DNA of 64,000 bases from a bacterium (GCA_030430165.1 JAUIGL010000020.1:16588-80587), one strand, 5' to 3'. Counted from the stretch's first letter, positions 1-8,463 are shown. The notes: generated by a model from the letters alone, not told the origin. Program-made: numbers and translations.

Positions 1-1
1 C

Positions 2-382
2 CTGCGCAACGAGCGCGACGAAGTCGTCGTCTACACGCGCGCCCGAATCCCGGTGGTCTCGGATCGCGACGTCGTCACTCGGGCGCAAGAGAGCTTCGAT
101 CCGCAAACCGAGACCCACCGCCTCGTATGGCGCGCCACCGACGAAGAAGGCCCGGCGCCGCAGGAGGGAGTGGTCCGCATCGAGCGATCGTCCGGCTCGT
201 GGACCTTCACCCAGCTCGACGACGGGCGAACCCGCGCCGTCTTCGAGGTTCACACCGACCTCGCCGGTTCGATTCCCGGATGGGTGATCAACCCGTTGAT
301 GACCGGATCGGTCGTCGACGTCGCCACCAAGCTGCGCGCGCGAGTTGCGCGCGACGCCACCGCCGCTCCGCCGAGCGACTAG
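2..382 (+). CDS. START-domain lipid-binding protein, C-terminal part
   Basis: The frame is open from base 2 to a stop at 380-382, so the gene begins left of the window and only about 126 residues are visible. The stretch GWVINPLMTGSVVD near the end, followed by a basic helix, resembles the C-terminal helix that closes the lipid pocket of START (StAR-related lipid transfer) domains. Known family members bind sterols, lipids or polyketides. A hydrophobic-ligand carrier would fit the neighbouring catabolic genes, but the ligand is unknown. The next gene is convergent. Confidence 0.65.
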   Translation: MRNERDEVVVYTRARIPVVSDRDVVTRAQESFDPQTETHRLVWRATDEEGPAPQEGVVRIERSSGSWTFTQLDDGRTRAVFEVHTDLAGSIPGWVINPLMTGSVVDVATKLRARVARDATAAPPSD

Positions 383-400
383 CCTCACCGCGCGCCGCGG

Positions 401-1543
401 TCAGCGCGACAGGATCGACACGCCGGCGACGCCGGGAGCGCCGTAGAGCTGGGTGTAGCCGACCTTGGGCTCGCCCGGCACCTGGCGATCGCCCGCCTCG
501 CCGCGCAGCTGCAGCACCACCTCGTGCACCTGGCGCAGTCCGGAGGCTCCGATCGGCTCGCCGTTGGCGAGCAAACCGCCGTCGGTGTTCACCGGCAACC
601 GCCCGTCGATCTCGAGCTCACCGTCCGCGACCAGCGCCTCCTGGTCGCCGTCGGCGCAAAAGCCGTTCTCCGCCAGGTGAATCACCTCGGCGCCGGCGTC
701 GGTGTCCTGCAGCTGGATGACGTCGACGTCCTCCGGCCCGATCCCGGCCGCCTCGAAAGCGGCGCGCGAGGCGTCGACCGTCGGCCCGGCCGTCTCCTCG
801 ATCGGCAGCCACGGACTGTGCACCTCGAACGCGCCGAGGCGCCGCGTGCGCACTTCGCTGGCGCGCAGGTAGATGGGCTTGTCGGTGTAGCGGTGCGCCT
901 GGTCGGCGCGGCACAGGATGACGGCAGCGGCGCCCTCGTCGGGGCTGCAGAACATGTACTGGGTGAGCGGGTAGTTGAGCATGCGTGAGCCGAGGATCGC
1001 CTCCTCGGAGAGCGGCTTGCGGCGGAAGGCGTTCGGGTTGAGTGCACCGTTGCGCAGATTCTTGGCGACCACCTTGGCGAGCGTCGCCGACGACACACCG
1101 TGATCGTGCATGTACTTGTTGATCTTCATCCCGAAGAACTTGGGGGTGAGGAACTGGCCGAGCTCGCCGTACCAGGAAGGACAGGCGTAGAGCCTGGGGT
1201 CGGAGCTGAAAGCACCGGGCAGATGCTTGTCCATGCCGACCGCGATGCCGAGGTCGTGCTTGCCCAGACGAATCGTGTCGGCGGCCAGCGCGAGGACACT
1301 GCCCGCCGTGGCGCAACCGTTGTAGACGTTGGTGAAGGGGATCCCGGTCAGCCCCATCAGCGCAACCACCGCGTCCGGGTTGTCGATCTCATAGCTGCCG
1401 GCAAACGCAAACTGGATGTCGCGCCATTCGATACCGGCGTCGGCCAAGGCGCGGCGAATGGCAACCGCGCCCATGTCGATCCCGGTCACCTCACCGAACC
1501 GACCAAACGGATGCAGTCCGACTCCTACGATCGCTACGTCCAC
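401..1543 (-). CDS. Thiolase-fold protein, SCP2/lipid-transfer (Ltp) type
   Basis: This 380-aa thiolase superfamily protein starts MDVAIVGVGLHPFGRF, as SCP2-type thiolases do. The nucleophile-loop motif NGCATAG places Cys77 at the catalytic position. The usual GHP histidine motif near the C-terminus is replaced by a NGEPIGASG sequence, which is common in non-canonical SCP2/Ltp thiolases. The gene lies 37 bp downstream of a DUF35 gene on the same strand. Thiolase-like/DUF35 pairs form heteromers, for example Ltp2 with the DUF35 domain of ChsH2, which performs a retro-aldol step in steroid side-chain degradation. Either a thiolase or an aldolase role is possible; the substrate is inferred to be an acyl-CoA. 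Confidence 0.8.
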   Translation of the reverse strand: MDVAIVGVGLHPFGRFGEVTGIDMGAVAIRRALADAGIEWRDIQFAFAGSYEIDNPDAVVALMGLTGIPFTNVYNGCATAGSVLALAADTIRLGKHDLGIAVGMDKHLPGAFSSDPRLYACPSWYGELGQFLTPKFFGMKINKYMHDHGVSSATLAKVVAKNLRNGALNPNAFRRKPLSEEAILGSRMLNYPLTQYMFCSPDEGAAAVILCRADQAHRYTDKPIYLRASEVRTRRLGAFEVHSPWLPIEETAGPTVDASRAAFEAAGIGPEDVDVIQLQDTDAGAEVIHLAENGFCADGDQEALVADGELEIDGRLPVNTDGGLLANGEPIGASGLRQVHEVVLQLRGEAGDRQVPGEPKVGYTQLYGAPGVAGVSILSR

Positions 1544-1580
1544 GCCGATATCCTCCTCGCTGTGCGTTGCCTAAGTCGAC

Positions 1581-1991
1581 TCAGAGCGGTCGAAAGGCGA
1601 AGGTGACGACCTCGTTGCCGTCGTCGTCGGTGCGAAAGGGCACCACCTCGAGCTCCATGTCCATGCCGATCTCCAGGCCCTCGGTTTGAGTCAGCCGCGC
1701 TTCGACTCGCACCTCGTCGCCGAGCTCGACGTAGCCCACGCCGAACGGAACGAACGCATCGCCGGTCGGCCCGGCGTAGGGCGGCGGCGGCGGGAACTCC
1801 TGCGTCGTCCACGCCCACAAACGCCCGCGGCGCGGCAACAGGTGTTGCGCCATCTCGGTGGAGGCGCAGCGCGGACACGACTCCTGCGCCGGAAACGTGA
1901 CGATCGCGCACTGCTTGCAGCGGCTGCCGATCAGCTGAGGGTCGCCGGTTTCCCAAGTCAGTATGTCGTCCGCTACCGGGACTCGTTTCAT
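1581..1991 (-). CDS. DUF35/OB-fold zinc-ribbon acyl-CoA-associated protein
   Basis: This 136-aa protein has a rubredoxin-like zinc ribbon (Cys25, Cys28, Cys39, Cys42) followed by a small OB-fold, the standard DUF35 layout. Such proteins partner thiolase-like enzymes and help bind acyl-CoA. It is the first gene of a two-gene minus-strand operon with the SCP2-type thiolase, which strongly suggests a heteromeric complex. A 19-bp dyad that recurs at other promoters in the window lies about 40 bp upstream of its start. Confidence 0.85.
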   Translation of the reverse strand: MKRVPVADDILTWETGDPQLIGSRCKQCAIVTFPAQESCPRCASTEMAQHLLPRRGRLWAWTTQEFPPPPPYAGPTGDAFVPFGVGYVELGDEVRVEARLTQTEGLEIGMDMELEVVPFRTDDDGNEVVTFAFRPL

Positions 1992-2030
1992 GGCTCGAAC
2001 TCCGTTCGGATGGACAGATTGTAAAATAGG

Positions 2031-2049
2031 ATTCTCTCAGAACGAGAGC
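2031..2049 (-). promoter_or_regulatory. 19-bp dyad upstream of the DUF35-thiolase operon
   Basis: ATTCTC, 7 nt, GAGAGC. The same left half and spacing recur at 5445, 21160 and 29980, each in a promoter region of a catabolic operon. An AT-rich stretch (TGTAAAATAGG) sits beside it. It is a candidate TetR-family operator; the regulator is not identified. Confidence 0.45.
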
Positions 2050-2085
2050 GTCAGTTTAGGCCAGGCCCCGGTGGACCGCTACCCT

Positions 2086-2919
2086 TCAACCGCCGGCGGC
2101 GGCGAAGTCGAAGTCTTCGAGCATCGCCCGGAAGCGGTCTTCGACCAGGGGCCGGGTCTGCGGGTGGGTGAGCACCAGAAAGCGGTTCGCCCGGATCGCT
2201 CGGATGACGATCGGCCCCACCTCCTCGGCCGGCATCACCTTCACCGGCGGCGGCGGCGCACCGCCCGCCGCCTGGTGCGGGCTCGCCTGCTCGCCGAAGG
2301 CGTCGGGCCGGTTGGCGGCGGACGTGGCCATCAGGTCCGAGGCGACGACGCCCGGGCAGAGCACCGAGACACCGATCCCCTGCTCCGCGAGCTCGGCGCG
2401 AAGCATCTCGCTGTAGCCGACCGTCGCGTACTTCGATGCGATGTAGGCGCCGATCGGAGCGCGAACTTCCGAGACGATTCCGCCGAGCGAGGCGGTGGTG
2501 ACGATGTGCGCGTCGGGCGCGCTGGCGCGCAGCGCCGGCAGGAACGCGTCGACCGTCTTGACGATCCCGAGAACGTTCACCGAGAGCGTGTACTCCCAAT
2601 CGCTGAGGGTGTGCTGCGCCAGCGATCCGACCCGCGCCAGCACCCCGGCATTGGCACACAGGAGATTGACGCCACCGGCCCAGTTGTCGATCTCGCGAAC
2701 CGCGGCGGCGAGGGATTCTTCGGACGTGACGTCGACACCGATGCCGAGCGCGCGACCGCCGGCGGACTCGATCTCGGACGCCACCGCCTCGGCGCTCGAC
2801 TGGCGGATGTCGGCCACCGCGACCGCCATCCCTGCCGCGCCGAACGTGCGCGCGATGCCGCGGCCGATACCGCTCCCGCCACCGGTGACGACTGCTACGC
2901 GGCCATTCAGATCGTCCAT
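2086..2919 (-). CDS. Short-chain dehydrogenase/reductase
   Basis: This 277-aa classical SDR has the nucleotide-binding motif TGGGSGIG (residues 12-19), CANAG (88-92) and the catalytic set Ser144, Tyr159 (YIASK) and Lys163. It should oxidise or reduce an alcohol/ketone pair with NAD(P). It is the last gene of a minus-strand run: Rieske oxygenase, 111-aa protein, crotonase, SDR. The gap from the crotonase is only 13 bp. A plausible role is oxidation of a ring hydroxyl before hydrolytic ring cleavage by the adjacent crotonase; this is inference from context. Confidence 0.85.
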   Translation of the reverse strand: MDDLNGRVAVVTGGGSGIGRGIARTFGAAGMAVAVADIRQSSAEAVASEIESAGGRALGIGVDVTSEESLAAAVREIDNWAGGVNLLCANAGVLARVGSLAQHTLSDWEYTLSVNVLGIVKTVDAFLPALRASAPDAHIVTTASLGGIVSEVRAPIGAYIASKYATVGYSEMLRAELAEQGIGVSVLCPGVVASDLMATSAANRPDAFGEQASPHQAAGGAPPPPVKVMPAEEVGPIVIRAIRANRFLVLTHPQTRPLVEDRFRAMLEDFDFAAAGG

Positions 2920-2932
2920 CGAGCTACTCGCG

Positions 2933-3769
2933 TCACTTCTTCTTCCACAGGTCGGGGTCGTTCCAGGCGCGGTCGAGCGGCTGCATGCCGCCGCCGTAGG
3001 GGGTGAACTGCGTCATCCCGAGGATCTCCATGGTCTGACCGAAGCCGAGGTCGTTGACCGCGGCTCGCTTGAACTCCTGCACGAAGGTACGCCGCGTGTG
3101 GCGCAGCACGATCGGCGAGAAGCGGAGCAGATAGCGGGCGATCTCCCAGGCGCGATCCATCAGGTCGGCCTTGGGCAGCACTTCGTTGACCGCGCCCCAC
3201 TCCTGCGCCATCTGCGCCGTGATCTTCTGGCCCATCAGCTGGGCGTAGCGATAGCGGTTGCGACCGAGAACCAGCGGCCAGATGTTCTGCAGCCCGTCGC
3301 CCGGCGAAAGGTTGCGCGGAAAGTGGGCGAGATCCTGGAAGTAGGTATCGTCGGAGGCGAGCACGATGTCGCACATCAACGCCAGCTCGGAGTGGATGTT
3401 GGAGGGCCCGTTGACCGCCGCGATCATGATCGCGTCGATCTCGAGCAGGTTGATGTGGCGCAGCCGTCCGTACCACCCCATCTCCTCGGCCCACTCGGTC
3501 GGAGCTTCGAAGTAGGGACGCTTGGTCTCCTCCTGCCCCCAGTTGGCGTTGAAGTTTTCTCCGGTACCGGTGTAGATCGCGACCCGGATGTCGCGGTCTC
3601 CGGCGACGTCGTTGAACAGGTTGGCGATGTCGTGATGGGTTCGCTCGTCCCACACTGCCGAGCCGCCGTCGCGGTGCATCCGGATCAACAGGATGCCGTC
3701 GTCGGTCTTCTCCAAAGCGAAGTCGGGGTAGCGGTCGCGATACTCCTCGAACTTGGTCAGGCGTGGCAT
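2933..3769 (-). CDS. Crotonase-family 6-oxocamphor hydrolase-like beta-diketone hydrolase
   Basis: This 278-aa crotonase departs from enoyl-CoA hydratases and matches the residue pattern recalled for 6-oxocamphor hydrolase. It has Trp40 and His45 at the same numbers, then His126 (in NIHSE), His149 (in DLAHFPR) and Asp158 (in SPGDG), each four residues after OCH His122, His145 and Asp154. OCH cleaves a C-C bond of a cyclic 1,3-diketone by a retro-Claisen reaction and needs no CoA. The downstream SDR and upstream Rieske oxygenase could generate such a diketone. A paralogue lies at 26489-27334. The alternative is an ordinary enoyl-CoA hydratase, but the usual paired-Glu signature is not apparent. 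Confidence 0.75.
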   Translation of the reverse strand: MPRLTKFEEYRDRYPDFALEKTDDGILLIRMHRDGGSAVWDERTHHDIANLFNDVAGDRDIRVAIYTGTGENFNANWGQEETKRPYFEAPTEWAEEMGWYGRLRHINLLEIDAIMIAAVNGPSNIHSELALMCDIVLASDDTYFQDLAHFPRNLSPGDGLQNIWPLVLGRNRYRYAQLMGQKITAQMAQEWGAVNEVLPKADLMDRAWEIARYLLRFSPIVLRHTRRTFVQEFKRAAVNDLGFGQTMEILGMTQFTPYGGGMQPLDRAWNDPDLWKKK

Positions 3770-3785
3770 CGGTCCTCCTTGTCGG

Positions 3786-4121
3786 TCACGGGCGAGGCTC
3801 GCCGATGCGGTCGATGCGCGCCGACCCGCCGTTGATCACCTCGGGCTGCTTCCACACTTCTACCGCGTAGGACACCATCAGCAGCGAGTGGAGGAGCTGC
3901 AGCAGCCGCTCGGCATCCCGGGGCATGTCGTCGAGCGGATAGCGGTCGCACCAGGCGATCGCCGCCTCGGCGCGCGGGAAGACGGCGTCGTAGAACGCCT
4001 GCAGATCCTCCATCGAGCTCTGCAGTCTCAGCTCCCAGCGCTCGGGCTCCGTCGCCAGGCACCAGGTCGGCGCCCAGGGCTCGAGGTCGGCGAACTCGTC
4101 CGGCAGCAGCGCCTCCGTCAT
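3786..4121 (-). CDS. Rieske-associated conserved 111-aa protein (copy 1)
   Basis: I do not recognise a named family. The protein has no signal peptide and is predicted mostly helical, with Trp-rich ends. It is clearly homologous to the 111-aa product of 7697-8032: both start M.[ED]ALLP.EF, share an SSM[ED]..Q.FYDA block, a YPLDD/LPLDD block and end near VE[VI]WKQP. Its start overlaps the stop of the Rieske oxygenase gene by 4 bp (ATGA), so the two are probably translationally coupled. Two independent Rieske genes each carry this partner, so it may be a small oxygenase subunit, assembly factor or electron-transfer adaptor. The function is inferred only. Confidence 0.7.
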   Translation of the reverse strand: MTEALLPDEFADLEPWAPTWCLATEPERWELRLQSSMEDLQAFYDAVFPRAEAAIAWCDRYPLDDMPRDAERLLQLLHSLLMVSYAVEVWKQPEVINGGSARIDRIGEPRP

Positions 4122-5392
4122 CGCTTCGACTCCCCCCCCTGCTGGCGAGCATACGCCTCGACCCAGTCCCCCACCGTCTTGTGGAAGTGGCGCACCAGGA
4201 CCTCCTGGTCGTTGAGCGGGAACTCGTCGAACGCCTGCTGCTCGAGGCCCATCTGCGTTCCGTCGAGCGTACCCGCGTCCTGCAACCCGTACTCCTTGAA
4301 CGTCAGCGCCGCGTACTCGCGCGCCAGCCGCTCACTCGCTTTGGTCGCCGGCACGAAGTGGAGATCGCCCTCGAACACGTGCGTGTTGTGCGAGGTCGGC
4401 CAGTAGCGGTAGGTGACGAACCAATTGCGCTCGTAGATCAGGATCTCGAGGTTGGGAAACACCTGGAAGTTGTCGATGCCCCAGCGGGAGATCCCCGACG
4501 GGTTGACCCCGGGCAGATCGGCGCCAAAGTCGGGCGCGTCCCACGGGCCGGTGTTGCCGCTGCGCGTCAGCGCCTCGGCCGGGTAGAGATGCTCGGCCGG
4601 CCACGCCTGCTTGTAGGTGCCGCTGGTGCTGACCATGCGGTGCGGCCCGTCGATCTGGTAGTGCGCGGCCTCGAACTCGTACTCGGGATTCTGCGCCTCG
4701 GGTGTCGGACCGAGCTGGTGCGTGTGCAACGGCGGCACGTGGTAGTACTCCTGGAACGCGTCGATGAAGACCTTCCAGTTGCTGTCGTTCTCGGCGCGGA
4801 ACGAGTAGCGCTCCGTCATGCGATCGAAGGGGTAGCCGTCGAGTGCGCCGACCATCGGCCCGAGGTAGTCGCGCAGCGACTGGGGCGGTTGCTCGGCGAG
4901 GTTGACGAAGATGAACCCGGCCCAGGTGTCGAAGTGGATCGGCGCCAGCCCGAGAGCGTCCTGTTGCAAGTCGAAGAACTCGTTCGCCTGGTGCACGTAG
5001 GTGCAGGCGCCGTCGAGACCGTAGCGCCAGCCGTGGTACTTGCAGACGAACTGCCGCGCCTTGCCGCAGGACTCGCCCTTGGGCGTACCCTCCCACAACA
5101 GCTTGTTGCCGCGGTGGCGGCAGACGTTGTGGAAGGCCCGCACGCGTCCGTCGAGGTCGCGGGTGACGACGATCGAAGTCCGCAGACCCGGCAGAATCTT
5201 GGTGAAGTAGGTACCGTTGCGGGGCAGCTGCTCCATGCGCCCGGCGTACAGCCAGGCGCGCTTGAAGATCGCCTCGCGCTCGAGCTGGTAGAACTCGGGC
5301 GAGATCGAGTCGGCGAACGAAATCGGGCCGGTGCCGAGCTCCGGATAGTGCTCGGTCCACGTGCCCTCGGCTGGTTTCTGAAAGCGCCCCAC
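4118..5392 (-). CDS. Rieske non-haem iron oxygenase, alpha subunit (copy 1)
   Basis: This 424-aa aromatic-ring-hydroxylating-type oxygenase has a Rieske [2Fe-2S] site at Cys91-x-His93 and Cys117-x2-His120 (CKYHGW). The spacing between the halves is 23 residues, longer than the common 15-17. The catalytic domain shows DAFQEYYH with Asp211, His218 and His223 as probable iron ligands. It is the first gene of the run ending in the OCH-like crotonase and SDR, and is divergent from the SDR at 5521. No ferredoxin or reductase is adjacent; the KshB-like reductase at 22260 is a candidate partner. The substrate is unknown, and alicyclic or steroid-like hydroxylation is as likely as aromatic. Confidence 0.9.
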   Translation of the reverse strand: MGRFQKPAEGTWTEHYPELGTGPISFADSISPEFYQLEREAIFKRAWLYAGRMEQLPRNGTYFTKILPGLRTSIVVTRDLDGRVRAFHNVCRHRGNKLLWEGTPKGESCGKARQFVCKYHGWRYGLDGACTYVHQANEFFDLQQDALGLAPIHFDTWAGFIFVNLAEQPPQSLRDYLGPMVGALDGYPFDRMTERYSFRAENDSNWKVFIDAFQEYYHVPPLHTHQLGPTPEAQNPEYEFEAAHYQIDGPHRMVSTSGTYKQAWPAEHLYPAEALTRSGNTGPWDAPDFGADLPGVNPSGISRWGIDNFQVFPNLEILIYERNWFVTYRYWPTSHNTHVFEGDLHFVPATKASERLAREYAALTFKEYGLQDAGTLDGTQMGLEQQAFDEFPLNDQEVLVRHFHKTVGDWVEAYARQQGGESKR

Positions 5393-5444
5393 GATCGGTT
5401 TCTCGAAGACATCCGCGCGGCCACTAGCGCTGTGCGGAAATCAC

Positions 5445-5476
5445 ATTCTCGCAAATCAAGAACATGGTTGCAACCA
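5445..5476. promoter_or_regulatory. Divergent promoter region: 19-bp dyad plus TGGTTGCAACCA palindrome
   Basis: Positions 5445-5463 carry ATTCTC-N7-AAGAAC, a copy of the dyad seen at 2031, 21160 and 29980. One base later (5465-5476) lies the perfect 12-bp palindrome TGGTTGCAACCA. A GGTTGCAACC core also occurs at 35815-35824 in another divergent promoter. The sites lie between the minus-strand Rieske gene and the plus-strand SDR, so they could control both. Confidence 0.45.
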
Positions 5477-5520
5477 AGTCCCGGCTGCTCCATAATCCGC
5501 GAAAAGGGGGCAAGGCAGGG

Positions 5521-6276
5521 ATGGGAGCAAACGAACGAGTCGCCGTCGTCACCGGAGCAGCATCTGGAATGGGTTTGGCGATCGCGCGGCAACTGGGGGC
5601 TCGGGGCCACCGCGTCGCCCTGCTCGACTTGCAGGGCGACGCGGCGCTTCGCGAGGCAGAAGCCCTGCGCGCGAACGGCGCAACGGCAACGGCGGCAGCC
5701 GTCGACGTCACCGACCGGGCGGCGGTCGACGCCGCTCTCGACGAGGTCCGCGCCGAGCTCGGTCCGATCGCGATCATGGTGGCGAGCGCCGGCCTCGACG
5801 CCTTCGAGCCACTCACCAAAATCTCGGCCGAGAGCTGGGAACGGGTGCTCGCCGTCAACCTCACCGGCACGTTCCACTGCCTGCAGGCAGCGGCCCCCGA
5901 CATGATCGAGGCTCGCTGGGGCCGGATGGTGACGATCGCCTCGTCGAGCGGTCAGTCAGGAGCGCCGCGCATGGCGCACTACGTCGCCGCCAAGGGCGGA
6001 GTGATCGCGCTCACCAAGGGGCTAGCGCTGGAGCTGGCGCCGCACGGGATCACGGTCAACTCCGTCTCGCCGGGCATGATCGACACACCGATGCTGCGAC
6101 GCGCCGAGGCCGGTGGCGACATCGGCAGCCTCGACAAGATCGCTCCGCGAGTGATTCCGGTGGGCCGGCCCGGAACCAGCGACGAAATCGCCGCGGCGTG
6201 CGCCTACCTATGTTCCGACGAAGCCAGCTTCACGACAGGCCAGACGATCGGCGTCAACGGGGGCATGGTCCTGTGA
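5521..6276 (+). CDS. Short-chain dehydrogenase/reductase
   Basis: This 251-aa SDR has TGAASGMG (residues 11-18), ASAG (88-91), a Ser cluster at 141-143, and Tyr154/Lys158 in YVAAK. The start at 5521 is chosen because AAGGCAGGG precedes it; an upstream ATG at 5464 would lie inside the palindromic promoter site. It heads the second Rieske operon (SDR, Rieske, 111-aa protein, SnoaL-like). Its likely role is NAD(P)-dependent oxidation of an alcohol intermediate of the same pathway. Confidence 0.88.
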   Translation: MGANERVAVVTGAASGMGLAIARQLGARGHRVALLDLQGDAALREAEALRANGATATAAAVDVTDRAAVDAALDEVRAELGPIAIMVASAGLDAFEPLTKISAESWERVLAVNLTGTFHCLQAAAPDMIEARWGRMVTIASSSGQSGAPRMAHYVAAKGGVIALTKGLALELAPHGITVNSVSPGMIDTPMLRRAEAGGDIGSLDKIAPRVIPVGRPGTSDEIAAACAYLCSDEASFTTGQTIGVNGGMVL

Positions 6277-6382
6277 GATCGCAGATGCACCCATCGCCTC
6301 GCCGCTGGCACCGAGCCCAGCAGAGCGCGACTCGCCACACGAAGCGCGCGGCGGGGCGATCATTCCAAGGGAGGAGTGAGCC

Positions 6383-7693
6383 ATGACCAAGAATCCGAAG
6401 AACCTGAAGATTCCGAAACAAGCCGCGAGACAGTACCCGAAGCCGCCCGAGGGGAGCTGGACCGAGCACTGCCCCGAGCTCGACACCGACCCCATCTCCT
6501 ACGAGAACTCGATCTCGCCCGAGTTCTTCGAGCTCGAGCGAGAAGCCGTCTTCAAACGCGCCTGGCTCAACGTCGGTCGGGTCGAGCAACTGCGGCGCAA
6601 GGGGAGCTTCTTCACCAAGGAGATCCCCGGACTCAAGACGTCCCTGATCATCGTGCGCGGCAAAGACGACAAGATCCGCGCCTTCCACAACGTCTGCCGC
6701 CACCGCGGCAACAAGCTGGTGTGGAACGATCACCCGGCCGAGGAAGTCAGCGGCACCTGCCGGCAATTCGCCTGCAAGTACCACGGCTGGACGTACGACC
6801 TCGAGGGCAAGCTCAACTTCATCCTGCAGGAGGGCGAGTTCTTCGGAATCGACAAAGCCGACTACCCTCTCGTCTCGGTGCACTGCGACGTGTGGAAGGG
6901 GTTCATCTTCGTCAACTTTGCCGAGCAACCGGAGAAGTCGCTCGACGAGTTCCTCGGGCCGATGATCACCGCCATCGACTACCCCTTCGAGAAGCTGACC
7001 CAGCGCTACTACTACCGCGGCGACATCCGCAGCAATTGGAAGATCTTCCACGACGCCTTCCAGGAGTTCTACCACCCGCCGATCCTGCACGGGCACCAGA
7101 ACCCGGTAATGCGGCAGGCCGACTACAAGGACCAGGGCTTCTACACCAGCCACTTCCAGGTCGACGGACCGCACCGTGTGGGATCGACCAGCGGCGGCGC
7201 GGGCGGAAAGCTCATCCCGGAGTTCTACAATCCGATCGAGCAGGTGATGCGCAGCGGTCTGTTCGGCCCCTGGGACCCGTCCGAGATCGTCGGCGACGAG
7301 CTTCCCGCCGGCCTCAACCCGGGCAACAAGGACAACTGGGGTCTGGATTCGTTCCAGATCTTCCCCAACTTCGCGATCGTCTTCTGGGAGACCGGTTGGT
7401 ACCTCACCTACCACTACTGGCCGGTCGCACACGACCGGCTGCTCTTCGAGGCAAACGCCTACTTCACCCCGCCGCGCAACGTGCGCGAGCGCCTCGCCCA
7501 GCAGCTCGGCATCGCCACCATCAAAGAGTACGCGCTCGAAGACTGCGGCACCCTGGAGGCGACGCAGATGGGTCTCGAGTCGCGGGTCGTCACCTCGTTT
7601 CCCCTGGGCGACCAGGAATTCATGTGCCGCCACCTGAACAAGATGATCAACAACTGGGTCGACGACTACAAGCGCTCGCGCGCGGAGGGATGA
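6383..7693 (+). CDS. Rieske non-haem iron oxygenase, alpha subunit (copy 2)
   Basis: This 436-aa protein is paralogous along its whole length to the 4118-5392 product. The Rieske ligands are Cys105, His107, Cys131 and His134 with the same 23-residue inter-motif spacing. The iron site is DAFQEFYH with His231 and His236. The start is supported by GGGAGGAG seven bases upstream. It is followed after 3 bp by the 111-aa protein and then by a SnoaL-like gene, which could act as a beta subunit. The two copies probably act on different intermediates or substrates; no ferredoxin gene is nearby. Confidence 0.9.
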   Translation: MTKNPKNLKIPKQAARQYPKPPEGSWTEHCPELDTDPISYENSISPEFFELEREAVFKRAWLNVGRVEQLRRKGSFFTKEIPGLKTSLIIVRGKDDKIRAFHNVCRHRGNKLVWNDHPAEEVSGTCRQFACKYHGWTYDLEGKLNFILQEGEFFGIDKADYPLVSVHCDVWKGFIFVNFAEQPEKSLDEFLGPMITAIDYPFEKLTQRYYYRGDIRSNWKIFHDAFQEFYHPPILHGHQNPVMRQADYKDQGFYTSHFQVDGPHRVGSTSGGAGGKLIPEFYNPIEQVMRSGLFGPWDPSEIVGDELPAGLNPGNKDNWGLDSFQIFPNFAIVFWETGWYLTYHYWPVAHDRLLFEANAYFTPPRNVRERLAQQLGIATIKEYALEDCGTLEATQMGLESRVVTSFPLGDQEFMCRHLNKMINNWVDDYKRSRAEG

Positions 7694-7696
7694 CCG

Positions 7697-8032
7697 ATGG
7701 CCGACGCACTGCTGCCCCCCGAATTTTCAGCACTCGAGCCCTTCGTCGAGGACTGGTGCCTCGACAGTGAGCCGGAGCGCTACGCCAAGCGGCTGTCCAG
7801 CTCGATGGACGAGATCCAGGAGTTCTACGACGCGACCATGCCCCGCGCCGAGGAAGCGATTCAGTACCTGGACAAGCTGCCGCTCGACGACCTCCCGGAA
7901 GACGCGTTCCGTCTGCTCAAGCTGCTGTACTCGCTGATCCTGATGTCGTTCCCGGTGGAGATCTGGAAACAGCCCTACATCCCGGACACCGGTACCGCCG
8001 AGTTCGCGCTCAAGATCGAGCCGGTGCCGTGA
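7697..8032 (+). CDS. Rieske-associated conserved 111-aa protein (copy 2)
   Basis: This is the paralogue of the 3786-4121 product, of identical length and with shared blocks (EFSALEPF, SSMDEIQEFYDA, KLPLDDLPEDA, VEIWKQP). It follows the Rieske gene by 3 bp and overlaps the next start by 4 bp (GTGA). It is predicted soluble and alpha-helical, with no metal-binding Cys/His cluster. Conserved linkage to two Rieske genes in opposite orientations argues for a functional partner rather than chance. Confidence 0.7.
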   Translation: MADALLPPEFSALEPFVEDWCLDSEPERYAKRLSSSMDEIQEFYDATMPRAEEAIQYLDKLPLDDLPEDAFRLLKLLYSLILMSFPVEIWKQPYIPDTGTAEFALKIEPVP

Positions 8033-8463
8033 GCCAGGACTCGCAGCAAACCGCCGATCTGGTCGAGATCCACCAACTCTGTTCGCGCTACCTCGCGTTC
8101 GCCAGTCAGTTCGTCGTCGACAAGTGGCTCGAGGTCTTCACTCCGGACGTCCAGTACACCGCCTTCGGCACGGCGTACACGATCGATCGCATGCCGGCGC
8201 TGCTCGACGCCGCACCGCGCGGCCAGTTCATCGGCAACATGCCGGTGGTGGACTTCGACGGCAGCGACCGCGCCACCGGCGTGCAACACTTCGTCTTCAT
8301 CGACCAGAAGACCCACGCGATGCGCCTGGCCTGGTACAAGGACGAGTACGTCCGCACCCCAGAAGGCTGGCGCATCCGCCGCCGCTCGACCACCTTCCTG
8401 CGCAAGCACGGAGGCGTCGACTCGGGAGTCCAACACGACCCCCTCGCCGAGCGCGACGACTGA
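8029..8463 (+). CDS. SnoaL-like/NTF2-fold protein, possible oxygenase beta subunit
   Basis: This 144-aa protein fits the SnoaL_4/NTF2-like fold: an N-terminal helix (LVEIHQLCSRYLAFA), a WLEVFTPDVQY strand-turn and a C-terminal EGWRIRRRSTTF strand. Small ring-hydroxylating dioxygenase beta subunits share this fold, and the gene is the last of the Rieske operon, overlapping its neighbour by 4 bp. It could therefore be a structural beta subunit or a stand-alone isomerase/dehydratase. The GTG start is fixed by the overlap. Confidence 0.75.
   Translation: MSQDSQQTADLVEIHQLCSRYLAFASQFVVDKWLEVFTPDVQYTAFGTAYTIDRMPALLDAAPRGQFIGNMPVVDFDGSDRATGVQHFVFIDQKTHAMRLAWYKDEYVRTPEGWRIRRRSTTFLRKHGGVDSGVQHDPLAERDD

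Noticed and set aside
5464..5520. Upstream ATG start for the SDR at 5521
   Set aside because: It lies inside the TGGTTGCAACCA palindrome and lacks a ribosome site; AAGGCAGGG supports 5521.
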